A stretch of 64,000 bases of DNA. Origin: Actinoalloteichus hoggarensis. GTDB lineage: Bacteria; Actinomycetota; Actinomycetes; Mycobacteriales; Pseudonocardiaceae. The position numbers were made by a program, and so were the translations under genes. This document shows, one piece after another, positions 31,228 to 39,205 of this stretch (position 1 is its first letter; each line of letters starts with the position of its first letter). The notes under the pieces are model-generated. The model worked only from the letters and a program-made list of their open reading frames with translations. It was not told where the DNA came from and ran no database searches. The stretch lies in contig NZ_CP022521.1 in assembly GCF_002234535.1 (NCBI RefSeq), positions 744,001 through 808,000 on the forward strand, read 5' to 3'.

Positions 31228-32675
31228 CCACGGCGCCGGGAGAGACGGCACGGCTCGACCGGTTGCGCGCCGGCCTGGGCAGGCGCACCGGCAGCCGCTG
31301 GCAGCCGACCGACGCCCTGTATCGGGGCCTGGTGCTCGGCACCGGGCTGATCTGCGTCGGCGTGCTGCTGCATCGGCTGGAGCCGGTGCTCCTCGGTGCC
31401 CCGCTGCTGCTGTCGACGGTGCTCGCGCTGGCAGGCGCCCGGCCGCCCGCCGAGCAGCCGACCTTGTGGGTGCATCCGCCGCCGCGAGTCGGCGAGTCGA
31501 CGTCGGCCGGAGTGGGGATCGAGGTGACGGGCGACGTCGAATGGACGGCCGTCCGACTGCCCGCGGCGCGCCGTGACCGGCCTCCGCCGACCGCCGAGGT
31601 TCGGCCGGGCGGGCGTCGTCGACTCACGGCGGCCGCCGCGGCACTGCGGGCGGCGGTCGGCGAGGCGGATGAGACGGTGCACGTGCTACCGGGTGACGGC
31701 GGCCCGTGGCGGGCGGAGCTGCCGCGGCGTCGGTGGGGCGACGCGGTGGAGCTGCGGCCGGACCACCTGTTCGCGGGCCCGGACGCCCTGCTCGTCTACG
31801 GCCCGGTCACCGGCGTCGAGATCCGTCGGACCGTGCTGCCGCCCGTCGTCGCCCTGCCCGCTGGTCCGTTGCCGCCGAGAGCGGCGGGCCTGGTGGGCGT
31901 GCATCGTTCGGTGCAGCCGGGCGACGGCACCGAGCTTCGCGACATCCGACCCTTCCGCCCGGGCGACCGGCTGCGGCGCATCGACTGGCGGGTGTCGGCG
32001 CGCAGCGGTGCCTTCGACCCCCTGCGCGGCGGTGTGGGCTGGCATGTGCGGGAGCGGCACGCCGAGGCCGATGCCGAGATCGTGCTGGCGGTGGACACCC
32101 GGATCGACGTCGGCGCCGAGATCGGCGACTGGATGGCGCCGTCGGAGGCGCGGTCGACGACGGGCAGCCTCGACGCGACCGTGCGGGCGGCGAGTGCACT
32201 GGCCGCCGCCTACCTGCGGCAGGGCGACCGGGTCGGGCTGATCGACCTGGGCAGGCCGCAGCTGTCGGTGCCGTGCGCGGCGGGACGGCGTCAGCTGCTG
32301 CGGCTGCGGGGTGCGCTGGCGACCTGCGCGCGGCAGGCGGGCTGGGCGGCGCAGCCGATCCTGCGACCACGTCAGGTCCCGGCCGGTGCGGTGCTCATCG
32401 TGTTGTCGCCGTTCCTGGATGACGCGGTGGTGACGTCGACCGGTCAGGCGGCCCGCCGAGGCCGGGTGTTCGGCGTCGACGTGCTGCCCGGTCCGTTGAC
32501 CTCGGACGCCTCGATGCCTTGGGGAGCGGCGGTGCGGACGGTGCTGACGCTGGAGCACGCGGGGCGGCTGCGAGCGCTGGCCGAGCACGGCGTGCGGGTC
32601 GTCCGATGGGACTCCGACGGCGCCGAGGCGATGGCCGCGCTGCGGGGCGCCCGCCGACGGGGAGGCAGACGGTGA
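31224..32675 (+). CDS. DUF58 domain protein (MoxR partner)
   Basis: 483 residues. Two membrane helices are near residues 36-75 (GLVLGTGLICVGVLL; LLGAPLLLSTVLALAGA), followed by a long middle region and then the DUF58 core: DIRPFRPGDRLRRIDWRVSAR (about 236-256), leading into a vWA-like fold with ADAEIVLAVDTRIDVG. The RPGD-x5-IDW signature is diagnostic. These proteins work with the MoxR ATPase encoded immediately upstream. GTG 31224 overlaps the MoxR stop, and the next gene overlaps in the same way, giving a tightly packed operon. Confidence 0.92.
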   Translation: MTTAPGETARLDRLRAGLGRRTGSRWQPTDALYRGLVLGTGLICVGVLLHRLEPVLLGAPLLLSTVLALAGARPPAEQPTLWVHPPPRVGESTSAGVGIEVTGDVEWTAVRLPAARRDRPPPTAEVRPGGRRRLTAAAAALRAAVGEADETVHVLPGDGGPWRAELPRRRWGDAVELRPDHLFAGPDALLVYGPVTGVEIRRTVLPPVVALPAGPLPPRAAGLVGVHRSVQPGDGTELRDIRPFRPGDRLRRIDWRVSARSGAFDPLRGGVGWHVRERHAEADAEIVLAVDTRIDVGAEIGDWMAPSEARSTTGSLDATVRAASALAAAYLRQGDRVGLIDLGRPQLSVPCAAGRRQLLRLRGALATCARQAGWAAQPILRPRQVPAGAVLIVLSPFLDDAVVTSTGQAARRGRVFGVDVLPGPLTSDASMPWGAAVRTVLTLEHAGRLRALAEHGVRVVRWDSDGAEAMAALRGARRRGGRR

Positions 32676-33376
32676 GCCGCGCGAGACGGGCGGCTCGGGG
32701 GCGGGGTGCCGCCGAGCCGGGTGACGTCGGATCGGGTGCCGTCGAGCCGGGTGCCGCCGAACCCCGCGTCATCGGATCGGGCGACGCCGTCACGCCGTCC
32801 CCCGCCGCGTCGTCGGCCACACGACCGCCCGCCTCGGCGACGGGCGGGCTCGGCCTGCCGGGGCCGCTGCTGCGGCTGCTGCTCGCGGTCGTCGCCGCCG
32901 TCGTCTGCGTCGTGGTGTCCTCGGACGGGGCCGGGCCCGTGCTGACCTGGGTGCTGGTCGCCTCGGCCGCCCTGACGGCCGTGCTGCCCGCCTCCGCGTC
33001 GCCCGCGGTGTTGATCGTCGTCGCGGTGCTCGGCGTGACGACGAACGGCGGCGATCCGCTGCGTCCCGAGGTCCTGATCCTGATGCCCCTGCTGCACCTG
33101 ACGCATCTGCTGGCCGCGGTCGCCGCCGTGCTGCCCTGGCGCTCGCGCGTTCGCCCGGCCGCGCTGCGTCCCGCGCTGCTGCGGGCGGCCGTCGTCCAGC
33201 TGGTCGCCGCCGGACTGGTGCTGGTGGTGTGGACGATGCCGTCGACGGTGCTGCCCGCCTGGCTCGAGATCGCCGGGCTGCTCTCCGCCGCAGGTCTGGC
33301 CGTCGTCGGGGTCCTGGCACCGCGCCGATCCCCGAACCTGCCGACGCAGCTGCCCGGCGAGCGGAATCACAGCTAG
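32672..33376 (+). CDS. Hypothetical membrane protein, last gene of MoxR/DUF58 operon
   Basis: 234 residues. A disordered Ala/Gly/Pro-rich N-terminus (about 60 residues with GSG and AEP repeats) is followed by five to six hydrophobic helices (LLRLLLAVVAAVVCVVV, VLTWVLVASAALTAVL, AVLIVVAVLGV, LHLTHLLAAVAAVL, VVQLVAAGLVLVVWT, GLLSAAGLAVVGVLA). GTG 32672 overlaps the DUF58 stop. I know no function; position in actinobacterial MoxR clusters is the only clue. Confidence 0.75.
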   Translation: MSRARRAARGRGAAEPGDVGSGAVEPGAAEPRVIGSGDAVTPSPAASSATRPPASATGGLGLPGPLLRLLLAVVAAVVCVVVSSDGAGPVLTWVLVASAALTAVLPASASPAVLIVVAVLGVTTNGGDPLRPEVLILMPLLHLTHLLAAVAAVLPWRSRVRPAALRPALLRAAVVQLVAAGLVLVVWTMPSTVLPAWLEIAGLLSAAGLAVVGVLAPRRSPNLPTQLPGERNHS

Positions 33377-33424
33377 AGGTGCCACGTCAAGCCGTCGGCG
33401 CCACCTGGTGGCAGCATCATCGAC

Positions 33425-34750
33425 ATGGCTGGTAAGAAGGCGGCACCCACCAAGATCGTGATCTTGGGTGGCGGGTATGTCGGAATGTACACAGCGTTGC
33501 GCCTACAGACCAAATTGAAGGCGGCGGAGGCGTCGGTCACCGTGATCGACCCACAGCCGCACATGACCTATCAACCCTTCCTCCCGGAGGCCGCGGCGGG
33601 CTCGATCGAGCCGCGCCACGTGGTGGTGCCGCTGCGGCGCACCCTGAAGCGGTGTCACGTGGTCACCGGGCGGGTCGCGAAGGTCGAGCACGACAAGCAC
33701 ACGGTCACGGTGGACATGGCCGAGGGGCACGTCGAGAAGCTGGAGTACGACGTCCTCGTGGTCGCCCTGGGTTCGGTGGCCCGCACGCTGCCGATTCCGG
33801 GCCTGGCCGACCAGGGCAACTCGTTCAAGACCGTGGGCGAGGCCATCTTCCTCCGCAACCACGTCCTCTCCCGGATGGACGACGCCTCCTCCATGGCCGA
33901 GGGCGAGCGCAGGCGTCGGCTGCTGACCTTCATGGTCGTCGGCGGCGGCTACGCGGGCATCGAGGCGCTGGCCGAACTGGAGGACATGGCCCGCTACGCG
34001 ACGCGCTACTACAAGACCATCAAGCCGTCCGACCTGCAATGGATCCTGGTCGAGGCGACCAACCGGGTCATGCCCGAGGTCAGCCCGCGCATGGGCGTCT
34101 ACACGGTGGAGCGGCTGGAGGAGCGGGGAATCAAGGTCTTCCTCGACACCAGGGTCGACGACATGACCGGCGGCGACGTCCGGCTCAGCGACGGGACCAC
34201 CTTCGCCACGGACACGATCGTGTGGACGGCAGGCGTGAAGGCCAATCCGGTGCTCGCCGACACCGACCTGCCTCGGGACGAACGCGGCCGGGTCCGCTGC
34301 ACCGCCGATCTGCGGGTGGAGGGTCTGTCGGGGGTGTGGGCGGCGGGCGACTGCGCCGCGGTGCCGGATCTCTCCAAGACCGAGCAGGACCCGAACGCGA
34401 CGTGCAGCCCGTCGGCACAGCATGCCGTGCGGCAGGCCAAGCAGCTCGCGGACAACCTCATCGCCTCGTTGCGGGGACGGGAGCCGACGCCGTACCGGCA
34501 CAAGTACGCAGGGTCGGTGGCCAGCCTCGGCCTGTACAAGGGCGTCGCCGACGTCTACGGGATCAAGTTGAAGGGTTTCCCCGCCTGGTTCATGCACCGC
34601 ACCTACCATGTGAGTCGGATGCCCACCTTCAACCGCAAGGCGCGCATCGTGATCGACTGGACTCTGGCGCTGCTCTTCCGGCGCGAGGTCATCTCCATGG
34701 GGCAGTTGCAGGAGCCCAAGGCTGAGTTCGCTCGTGCGGCGTCGAAGTGA
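33425..34750 (+). CDS. Type II NADH dehydrogenase / FAD-dependent pyridine nucleotide oxidoreductase
   Basis: Single-subunit membrane-associated enzyme that passes electrons from NADH to quinone without pumping protons. In 441 residues there are two Rossmann nucleotide-binding motifs: FAD, ILGGGYVGMYTALRL (about 13-27), and NAD(P)H, FMVVGGGYAGIEALAEL (about 166-182). IVWTAGVKANPV and GVWAAGDCAAVPD are the usual second FAD contacts; the C-terminal helix region FPAWFMHRTYH...WTLALLFRRE fits membrane attachment. It resembles mycobacterial Rv1812c/Ndh-type proteins. It stands 48 bases after the MoxR operon and precedes the peptide/ATP-grasp pair on the same strand. Confidence 0.92.
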   Translation: MAGKKAAPTKIVILGGGYVGMYTALRLQTKLKAAEASVTVIDPQPHMTYQPFLPEAAAGSIEPRHVVVPLRRTLKRCHVVTGRVAKVEHDKHTVTVDMAEGHVEKLEYDVLVVALGSVARTLPIPGLADQGNSFKTVGEAIFLRNHVLSRMDDASSMAEGERRRRLLTFMVVGGGYAGIEALAELEDMARYATRYYKTIKPSDLQWILVEATNRVMPEVSPRMGVYTVERLEERGIKVFLDTRVDDMTGGDVRLSDGTTFATDTIVWTAGVKANPVLADTDLPRDERGRVRCTADLRVEGLSGVWAAGDCAAVPDLSKTEQDPNATCSPSAQHAVRQAKQLADNLIASLRGREPTPYRHKYAGSVASLGLYKGVADVYGIKLKGFPAWFMHRTYHVSRMPTFNRKARIVIDWTLALLFRREVISMGQLQEPKAEFARAASK

Positions 34751-34823
34751 CCTTCTTCGTTCATCACCCTGATGGTCCAGCGCTGCACGAATGGGGGACG
34801 ATCTCTCTCCGTGTGGGGCAGTG

Positions 34824-34927
34824 TTGACACTTTCCGTAAGGATTGCTGCATTCGGCTCGTCTTATTGGGCCGAATAGGCGAAGGCTTCCTGAGGTCAGCT
34901 TGACACTGCGTAAGGTGAAGCTGAAAC
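34824..34927 (+). promoter_or_regulatory. Promoter region with direct and inverted repeats before the small-peptide gene
   Basis: TTGACA occurs twice in like context: TTGACACTTTCCGTAAGG (from 34824) and TTGACACTGCGTAAGG (from 34900), 76 bases apart. Both look like -35 elements; the second has a weak -10 near 34922-34927 (TGAAAC). Between them lie inverted arms ATTCGGC (34850-34856) and GCCGAAT (34869-34875). This is the most promoter-like stretch in the window, and the repetition suggests an operator or two tandem starts. Confidence 0.5.
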
Positions 34928-34970
34928 TACCTCTGCCGGTCCGTCGCCGGCTCGCGCTTCGAGGATGGGG

Positions 34971-35099
34971 GTGACCGTCATGACGCTCAAGGAACTGGCT
35001 GAACTCCTCCGGCGGGGCGAGGTCACGGACGGACCGCTGGCGGAGTACCAGGAGGCCTTCGACAGGGAGCGGAAGATCTTCCGCAAGAAGGACGACTGA
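34971..35099 (+). CDS. 42-residue peptide encoded before an ATP-grasp enzyme (candidate modified-peptide precursor)
   Basis: A very short gene. The product is MTVMTLKELAELLRRGEV then TDGPLAEYQEAFDRERKI and a charged end FRKKDD. It is predicted helical and highly charged. GTG 34971 follows GAGG by six bases; ATG 34980 would give 39 residues. One base separates its stop from the GTG of the ATP-grasp gene, so the two are translationally coupled. A small peptide beside an ATP-grasp ligase is the layout of graspetide (omega-ester/amide RiPP) loci, but I see no repeated Thr/Ser-Glu/Asp core. It could instead be a small regulatory subunit of the ligase. Confidence 0.7.
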   Translation: MTVMTLKELAELLRRGEVTDGPLAEYQEAFDRERKIFRKKDD

Positions 35100-35100
35100 C

Positions 35101-36249
35101 GTGGCGGACGCCGAGTGGGAGCAGGCAGCGCTGCCGCTCCCGCCCGACGCCACCGCCGACGCCGTCACGGTCAAGCCCGTCTCGACCCCGCTGGCCACGC
35201 CGTTGCTGTTACAGGGCCAGGAATACCACTACCGCGCTCCCAACGCCTGCCTCGACTTCCAGGAACGGATGTACCGGGCGGGTCTTGTCGAGCCGGGAGA
35301 CGGCAGCCCGGAACCCTGCGTGCTCGTCCTCGCCAGGGCGGCCGACATGGAGATGAACGAGCTGTCGCTCACCCTCGCGGAGCACGACATCCGGATGGTG
35401 CGCATCGACGCCGACCGATGCCTCGACCTCGCGCTCACCGTCTACCCCGACACTCCGCTGATCGAGCTGGACCAATGGCTGCTGCGCCCGCTGCTCGTGT
35501 GGCGCCGCCATTTCGACCTCACCGCCCTGCCCGTCGACCCCCGCTCGCTCTACGGCTCCTACGCCCTGGACCAGTGGGCCGCCGTCGCCGACTGGCTCAC
35601 CGTGCGGCCGGACTGGGGCCACGTCAACGAACCCCGCAGCAGCGCCCGGCTCGACCGGCTCACCCAGCTTGCCGACGCCCAGGCCGAGGGGTTCGCCGTG
35701 CCCCGGACCGTCGTCACCACCCGGCCCGCCCGCAACCGGCCCGGCGGCGCCCGGTGCATCGTCAAGACGGCGGGACGACACCTGCTCGAACCTCGCCCCG
35801 GCTCCCTGCAGGGGCTCTTCCCTCGGCCGTTGGACACCAGCAGGGCCGGGGAGCTGAGCGAACCGGCCCCGGTGATCGTGCAGCAGTACCTGGCGGCCGA
35901 CGCCGAGCTGCGGGTCTTCGTCGTCGGCCGGGAACTGATCGCCTACCGGGTGGACAAGCTGGACCCGGCGCAGCTCTGGCAGGACCCGGACGCCGTCGCG
36001 GTCACCCCTGTCGAAGCCGCCCCCGACGTCGCCGATCGATTACGCGCCCTCGCCGCCCGCTGGCGCCTGGACGTCGCGGCCTTCGACCTCTTGGAGGTCG
36101 AGGGCGAACACGTCTTCCTTGAGGTGAACGTCAGCTGCGACTGGCGCTGGTTCGAGAATCGCGCTGGTGAGACCAGCGTCTCGGACGCCGTCAATCGGTG
36201 GATCGTCGGCCGATTCGACGAGCTGCGCCGCGCCGAACGCCTTCGGTGA
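35101..36249 (+). CDS. ATP-grasp domain ligase (graspetide-maturase/RimK-like)
   Basis: 382 residues. The C-terminal ATP-grasp fold is recognisable: ATP-binding Lys in CIVKTAGRHLLEP (about 219-231), the hinge APVIVQQYLAADAELRVFVVG, and metal ligands in AAFDLLEVEGEH and FLEVNVSCDW. The N-terminal part (about 70-180, CVLVLARAADMEMNEL, then LLRPLLVWRRHFDLT) resembles the pre-ATP-grasp domain of MvdD/TgmB-type peptide ligases. ATP-grasp enzymes activate a carboxylate as acyl-phosphate and join it to an amine, alcohol or thiol. Codons 37 and 314 are TTA, so expression may be limited by the UUA tRNA. The partner and substrate are unknown; the peptide gene directly upstream is the obvious candidate. 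Confidence 0.8.
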   Translation: MADAEWEQAALPLPPDATADAVTVKPVSTPLATPLLLQGQEYHYRAPNACLDFQERMYRAGLVEPGDGSPEPCVLVLARAADMEMNELSLTLAEHDIRMVRIDADRCLDLALTVYPDTPLIELDQWLLRPLLVWRRHFDLTALPVDPRSLYGSYALDQWAAVADWLTVRPDWGHVNEPRSSARLDRLTQLADAQAEGFAVPRTVVTTRPARNRPGGARCIVKTAGRHLLEPRPGSLQGLFPRPLDTSRAGELSEPAPVIVQQYLAADAELRVFVVGRELIAYRVDKLDPAQLWQDPDAVAVTPVEAAPDVADRLRALAARWRLDVAAFDLLEVEGEHVFLEVNVSCDWRWFENRAGETSVSDAVNRWIVGRFDELRRAERLR

Positions 36250-36316
36250 GCGCGGCGCAAGAGAGTACGCGCCGAGCGTAATCCAGGAAACGTTTTCACA
36301 GAAGTTCCACATAACC

Positions 36317-36475
36317 ATGTTCGGCGGCTTCGAGTGGTACTACGCTTTCGCCCGATCAGTGTCGTCACGGCTGCGGCCGCGACCCGCGCGATGCGGGTCG
36401 TCGAGTCCGGCCGGGCCGGAGGAGGTGATGCCTGAACCAGGCAGGCGGCGTCGAAGACGTCAGCGCTGTCGGTGA
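36317..36475 (+). CDS. Possible 52-residue peptide downstream of the ATP-grasp gene
   Basis: An ATG at 36317 opens a frame starting MFGGFEWYYAFARSVSSRL, unusually aromatic, then Arg/Pro-rich to the stop. The stretch before it is AT-richer than its surroundings (AGGAAACGTTTTCACAG, containing a palindromic GAAAC/GTTTTC). There is no good ribosome-binding site. The rest of the 375-base gap before the tRNA shows nothing else. It might be a second peptide of the ATP-grasp locus or chance. Confidence 0.2.
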   Translation: MFGGFEWYYAFARSVSSRLRPRPARCGSSSPAGPEEVMPEPGRRRRRRQRCR

Positions 36476-36624
36476 ACGGTGACTCACCGGCCGGGGTGTC
36501 GTCGCTCGCGGTCGTCATGCGCGGGCCGCCCAGGCCTGCGGTGCCGTCGCCGCGCCCGGCGCAGGCGCACGTCTCGACCGGCAGCCAGGCCAGGCACCCT
36601 GGAGGTCACCCCATGCTCGACGCT

Positions 36625-36700
36625 GCCCCCGTAGCCCAATGGCAGAGGCAGGCCCCTTAAAAGGGTCCCAGTGTCGGTTCGAGTCCGACCGGGGGCACCA
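36625..36700 (+). tRNA. tRNA with UAA anticodon (reads Leu UUA) but short variable loop
   Basis: A complete cloverleaf with encoded CCA. The acceptor stem GCCCCCG/CGGGGGC is perfect (7 bp). The D-arm is GCC...GGC with loop AATGGCAGA, the anticodon stem is GGCCC/GGGTC (36651-36655 with 36663-36667), and the loop is CTTAAAA with TAA at 36658-36660. The T-arm is GTCGG-TTCGAGT-CCGAC and the discriminator base is A. The variable loop is only five bases (CCAGT), as in class I tRNAs, while normal tRNA-Leu carries a long variable arm (class II). Annotation as tRNA-Leu(UAA) follows from the anticodon; true charging is uncertain. Confidence 0.85.
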
Positions 36701-36938
36701 GCATCCCTGGTGGTGCGCCACGTGGTGACGTGGTGAGTGCCGACGAAGCGGCGGCTGCGCACCGCGCGCGGGGGTCGGCCCGTCACGCGGCGCAATTCCT
36801 TCTTCGGCAGCCAGGCTCGTTCCATTGATCCCTGTACCAGCAGGTTCCACCCGAACGGGTGTGATCGGCAACCCCGCCCGGCGTGTATGACCCGAAGTCG
36901 GACCGGTGAGCCGTCGCGCAGGGTAGTCAGCGTTAGTC

Positions 36939-38687
36939 ATGCCGCTCACCACACCTGTCGCCGCCGACGGCATCGTGTCGTCCCGAGCAGCCCGCCTCGG
37001 CGCGCGGGCGCGGTCCGGACCGATTCTCGTGATCGTGCTGTCGGCCGTCGTCCTCGTCCTCAACGTCGCACGCCTGATCGGCGACTCCGCGCTGGTCGAC
37101 GCCAGCGTGTACTTCGGCGGTGCCCGGCTGCTGCTGGAGGGCGGCGATCTCTACGGGACGCGCATCGCCGCGCCCGGCATCGAACTGCCCTTCACCTATC
37201 CGCCCTTCGCCGCGCTGCTCTTCGTCGGCGTCTTCGCCGGATCGCTCCTCTCGGGCGCGTACCTGCTCACGGTGCTGGGCACGGGTGCGCTGTTGTCCAC
37301 CCTGTTCCTCATCGCCCGGCGTTACGACCAGAGCCGGCCCGCGGCCCTCGCCTCGGCGGCCGCGTTCACCGCCGCCGCCACCTTCCTCGAACCCGTCGCC
37401 GAGACCCTGGACTTCGTCCAGATCAACACGGTCCTGCTCGGCATGGTGGCCTGGGACTGTCTCGGGCGAGCCGGACTGCTGCCGAGGGGACTGCTGGTCG
37501 GCCTGGCGACGGCGATCAAGCTCACCCCCGCCGTCTTCGTGCTGTTCTTCCTCGCCCGACGGGATTGGCGCTCGGTCGGCTGGACGGCGATCGGCTTCCT
37601 CGGCGCCTCCGGGGCGGGCTGGCTGGTCGCGCCCGCCCAGTCCGTCGACTACTGGTCCACCGTGCTCGCGGACTCCGGGCGGATCGGCGACCCCGCGTAT
37701 GTGGGCAACCAGTCGCTTCGGGGGCTGTTCAGCAGGCTGGTGGGTGACGAGACCGTGGTGTCCGCCCTGTGGGTGCTGACCTCCGTCCTCGTGGTGACGA
37801 CGGGCTGGCTGGTGGCGGCGCGACTGCGCGGCCTCGGACAGGACGTTCCCGCGCTGTGCGCGGTCGCGACCGTCGGACTGCTCGTCTCGCCGGTCTCCTG
37901 GTCACACCACTGGGTCTGGGTGGTGCCCGCACTGCTCGTGCTGTGGTCCAGACCCGCCGGGATGCCGCATGAGGTGTCCGCGCGGCCGCGCTCCTCGATC
38001 CCGGCCCCGCGCTCGGTGCGCTCCGACAGGCCGGCGGCGCCGCCCGCCGCGCTGACCGTGCGTCCGGCGGTGCCCCGTCCGTCGCCCTGGTCCGGCCCGG
38101 TGCTGCGCAGGCGCGGGCTGTGCCTGCTCGTGGCCGGCTACCTGATCGCCGGTGTGCACTGGTGGCTGCCGCACGAGCGCGACGACCACCTGGGGTGGAG
38201 CGGCTGGCAGCAGGTCCTCGGCAGCGACTACGTGCTCGCGGCGTTGCTCGGCCTGGGCGCGCTGGCCGTCCTCGCGTGGCGCTGGGGCAGACCGCTCGTC
38301 GACCCCTCGCAGCCGCAGGCCGAGCCGACGTCGCGGGCCCCGGCTGCGGAGCAGGCCCCGGCGGGGGAGCAGCAGGCGATGCCGGGGCCGGCGGAACGGG
38401 GCACGGCAGCGCAGGCCGCGGTGATCCACGAGGACGTCGTGGCGGACGCCGCGCCCGCGGGTGTGACCGCGTCGGCGGGCCGGGGCGGACCCGGCCGACC
38501 GGCGACGGACTCCCCCGCGGGTCGGGCAAGACCGGGCGGGCCGGACCAGAACGACCACGGCGTCGCCGAGTCCCCGCCGGACCCGGCGACGCCGGGGGCC
38601 GAGCCGGGCCGCCCGGTCGCGGCATCGGAGCCGCCTGCCCGACCCGCGACGCGCCGGGCGACTCCCGGACGTCCACCGGAGGCCTGA
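36939..38687 (+). CDS. GT87 family (DUF2029) polyprenyl-phosphate mannosyltransferase-like membrane protein
   Basis: 582 residues with about ten hydrophobic helices up to residue 450. GT87 enzymes transfer mannose from polyprenyl-phosphate-mannose outside the membrane, in actinobacteria mostly as alpha-1,2-mannosyl branches on lipoglycans. Family marks are ASVYFGGARLLLEGGDLYG, FTYPPFAALLF, DFVQINTVLLGMV, AIKLTPAVFVLFFL, GNQSLRGLF and SPVSWSHHWVW. The last 130 residues are disordered Pro/Ala/Glu-rich. ATG 36939 is the first start after a 238-base leader behind the tRNA. Confidence 0.9.
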   Translation: MPLTTPVAADGIVSSRAARLGARARSGPILVIVLSAVVLVLNVARLIGDSALVDASVYFGGARLLLEGGDLYGTRIAAPGIELPFTYPPFAALLFVGVFAGSLLSGAYLLTVLGTGALLSTLFLIARRYDQSRPAALASAAAFTAAATFLEPVAETLDFVQINTVLLGMVAWDCLGRAGLLPRGLLVGLATAIKLTPAVFVLFFLARRDWRSVGWTAIGFLGASGAGWLVAPAQSVDYWSTVLADSGRIGDPAYVGNQSLRGLFSRLVGDETVVSALWVLTSVLVVTTGWLVAARLRGLGQDVPALCAVATVGLLVSPVSWSHHWVWVVPALLVLWSRPAGMPHEVSARPRSSIPAPRSVRSDRPAAPPAALTVRPAVPRPSPWSGPVLRRRGLCLLVAGYLIAGVHWWLPHERDDHLGWSGWQQVLGSDYVLAALLGLGALAVLAWRWGRPLVDPSQPQAEPTSRAPAAEQAPAGEQQAMPGPAERGTAAQAAVIHEDVVADAAPAGVTASAGRGGPGRPATDSPAGRARPGGPDQNDHGVAESPPDPATPGAEPGRPVAASEPPARPATRRATPGRPPEA

Positions 38688-39205
38688 TTGGGCGCCTGCG
38701 CCGGGGGCGGCCGTCCCGACGGTGCGGCGTCGCCACGGCCGTCGGCGCGTCGTCCTCGGCGCGGTCTCGGCGGTGTCCTCGTCGGCGTCCCGGGACGGCC
38801 TCGTCGTGATCGGCCGGCCGTCGTGCCGCCGGCGTCCGGGACTCCCGCGTCATCGCGGTGCGCCGATCCGGCGAGGGGTGCGGCGGAGGAGGAGCCGGAC
38901 GCTCCGGCCGCGAGGTGGTACGGGATCGACTCCGCATGGGGCCGCCGGCGCCCGCCGGGGAACGTGTCGCACCGGAACGCCGCCGAGCGCCGAAGCGACC
39001 GTCGTGGCCCCGGCTGCTCGACGAGGGGCCCGCGAGGCCGACCGGAGACGGCTGTCCCACGCCCGCGCTACAGCCCGGACGAGGCGTCGCGGGATTCCGG
39101 CCGACTCGGCCGCCGGCTCACCTCACATCGAGCAGCCGGCGCCACCCGGCCGGAGATCGGGGCTCGGGCGGTTCGTCCTGGGTCCGATCGTGCTCCGGGG
39201 AGTGG
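38688..39205. other. Intergenic region between convergent glycosyltransferase and sortase genes
   Basis: 518 bases. Nothing recognised; open frames here lack coding bias and ribosome-binding sites. Confidence 0.4.

Noticed and set aside
36625-36700. tRNA-Lys assignment
   Set aside because: The acceptor stem resembles some Lys tRNAs, but with a seven-base loop the anticodon is UAA, not UUU or CUU.
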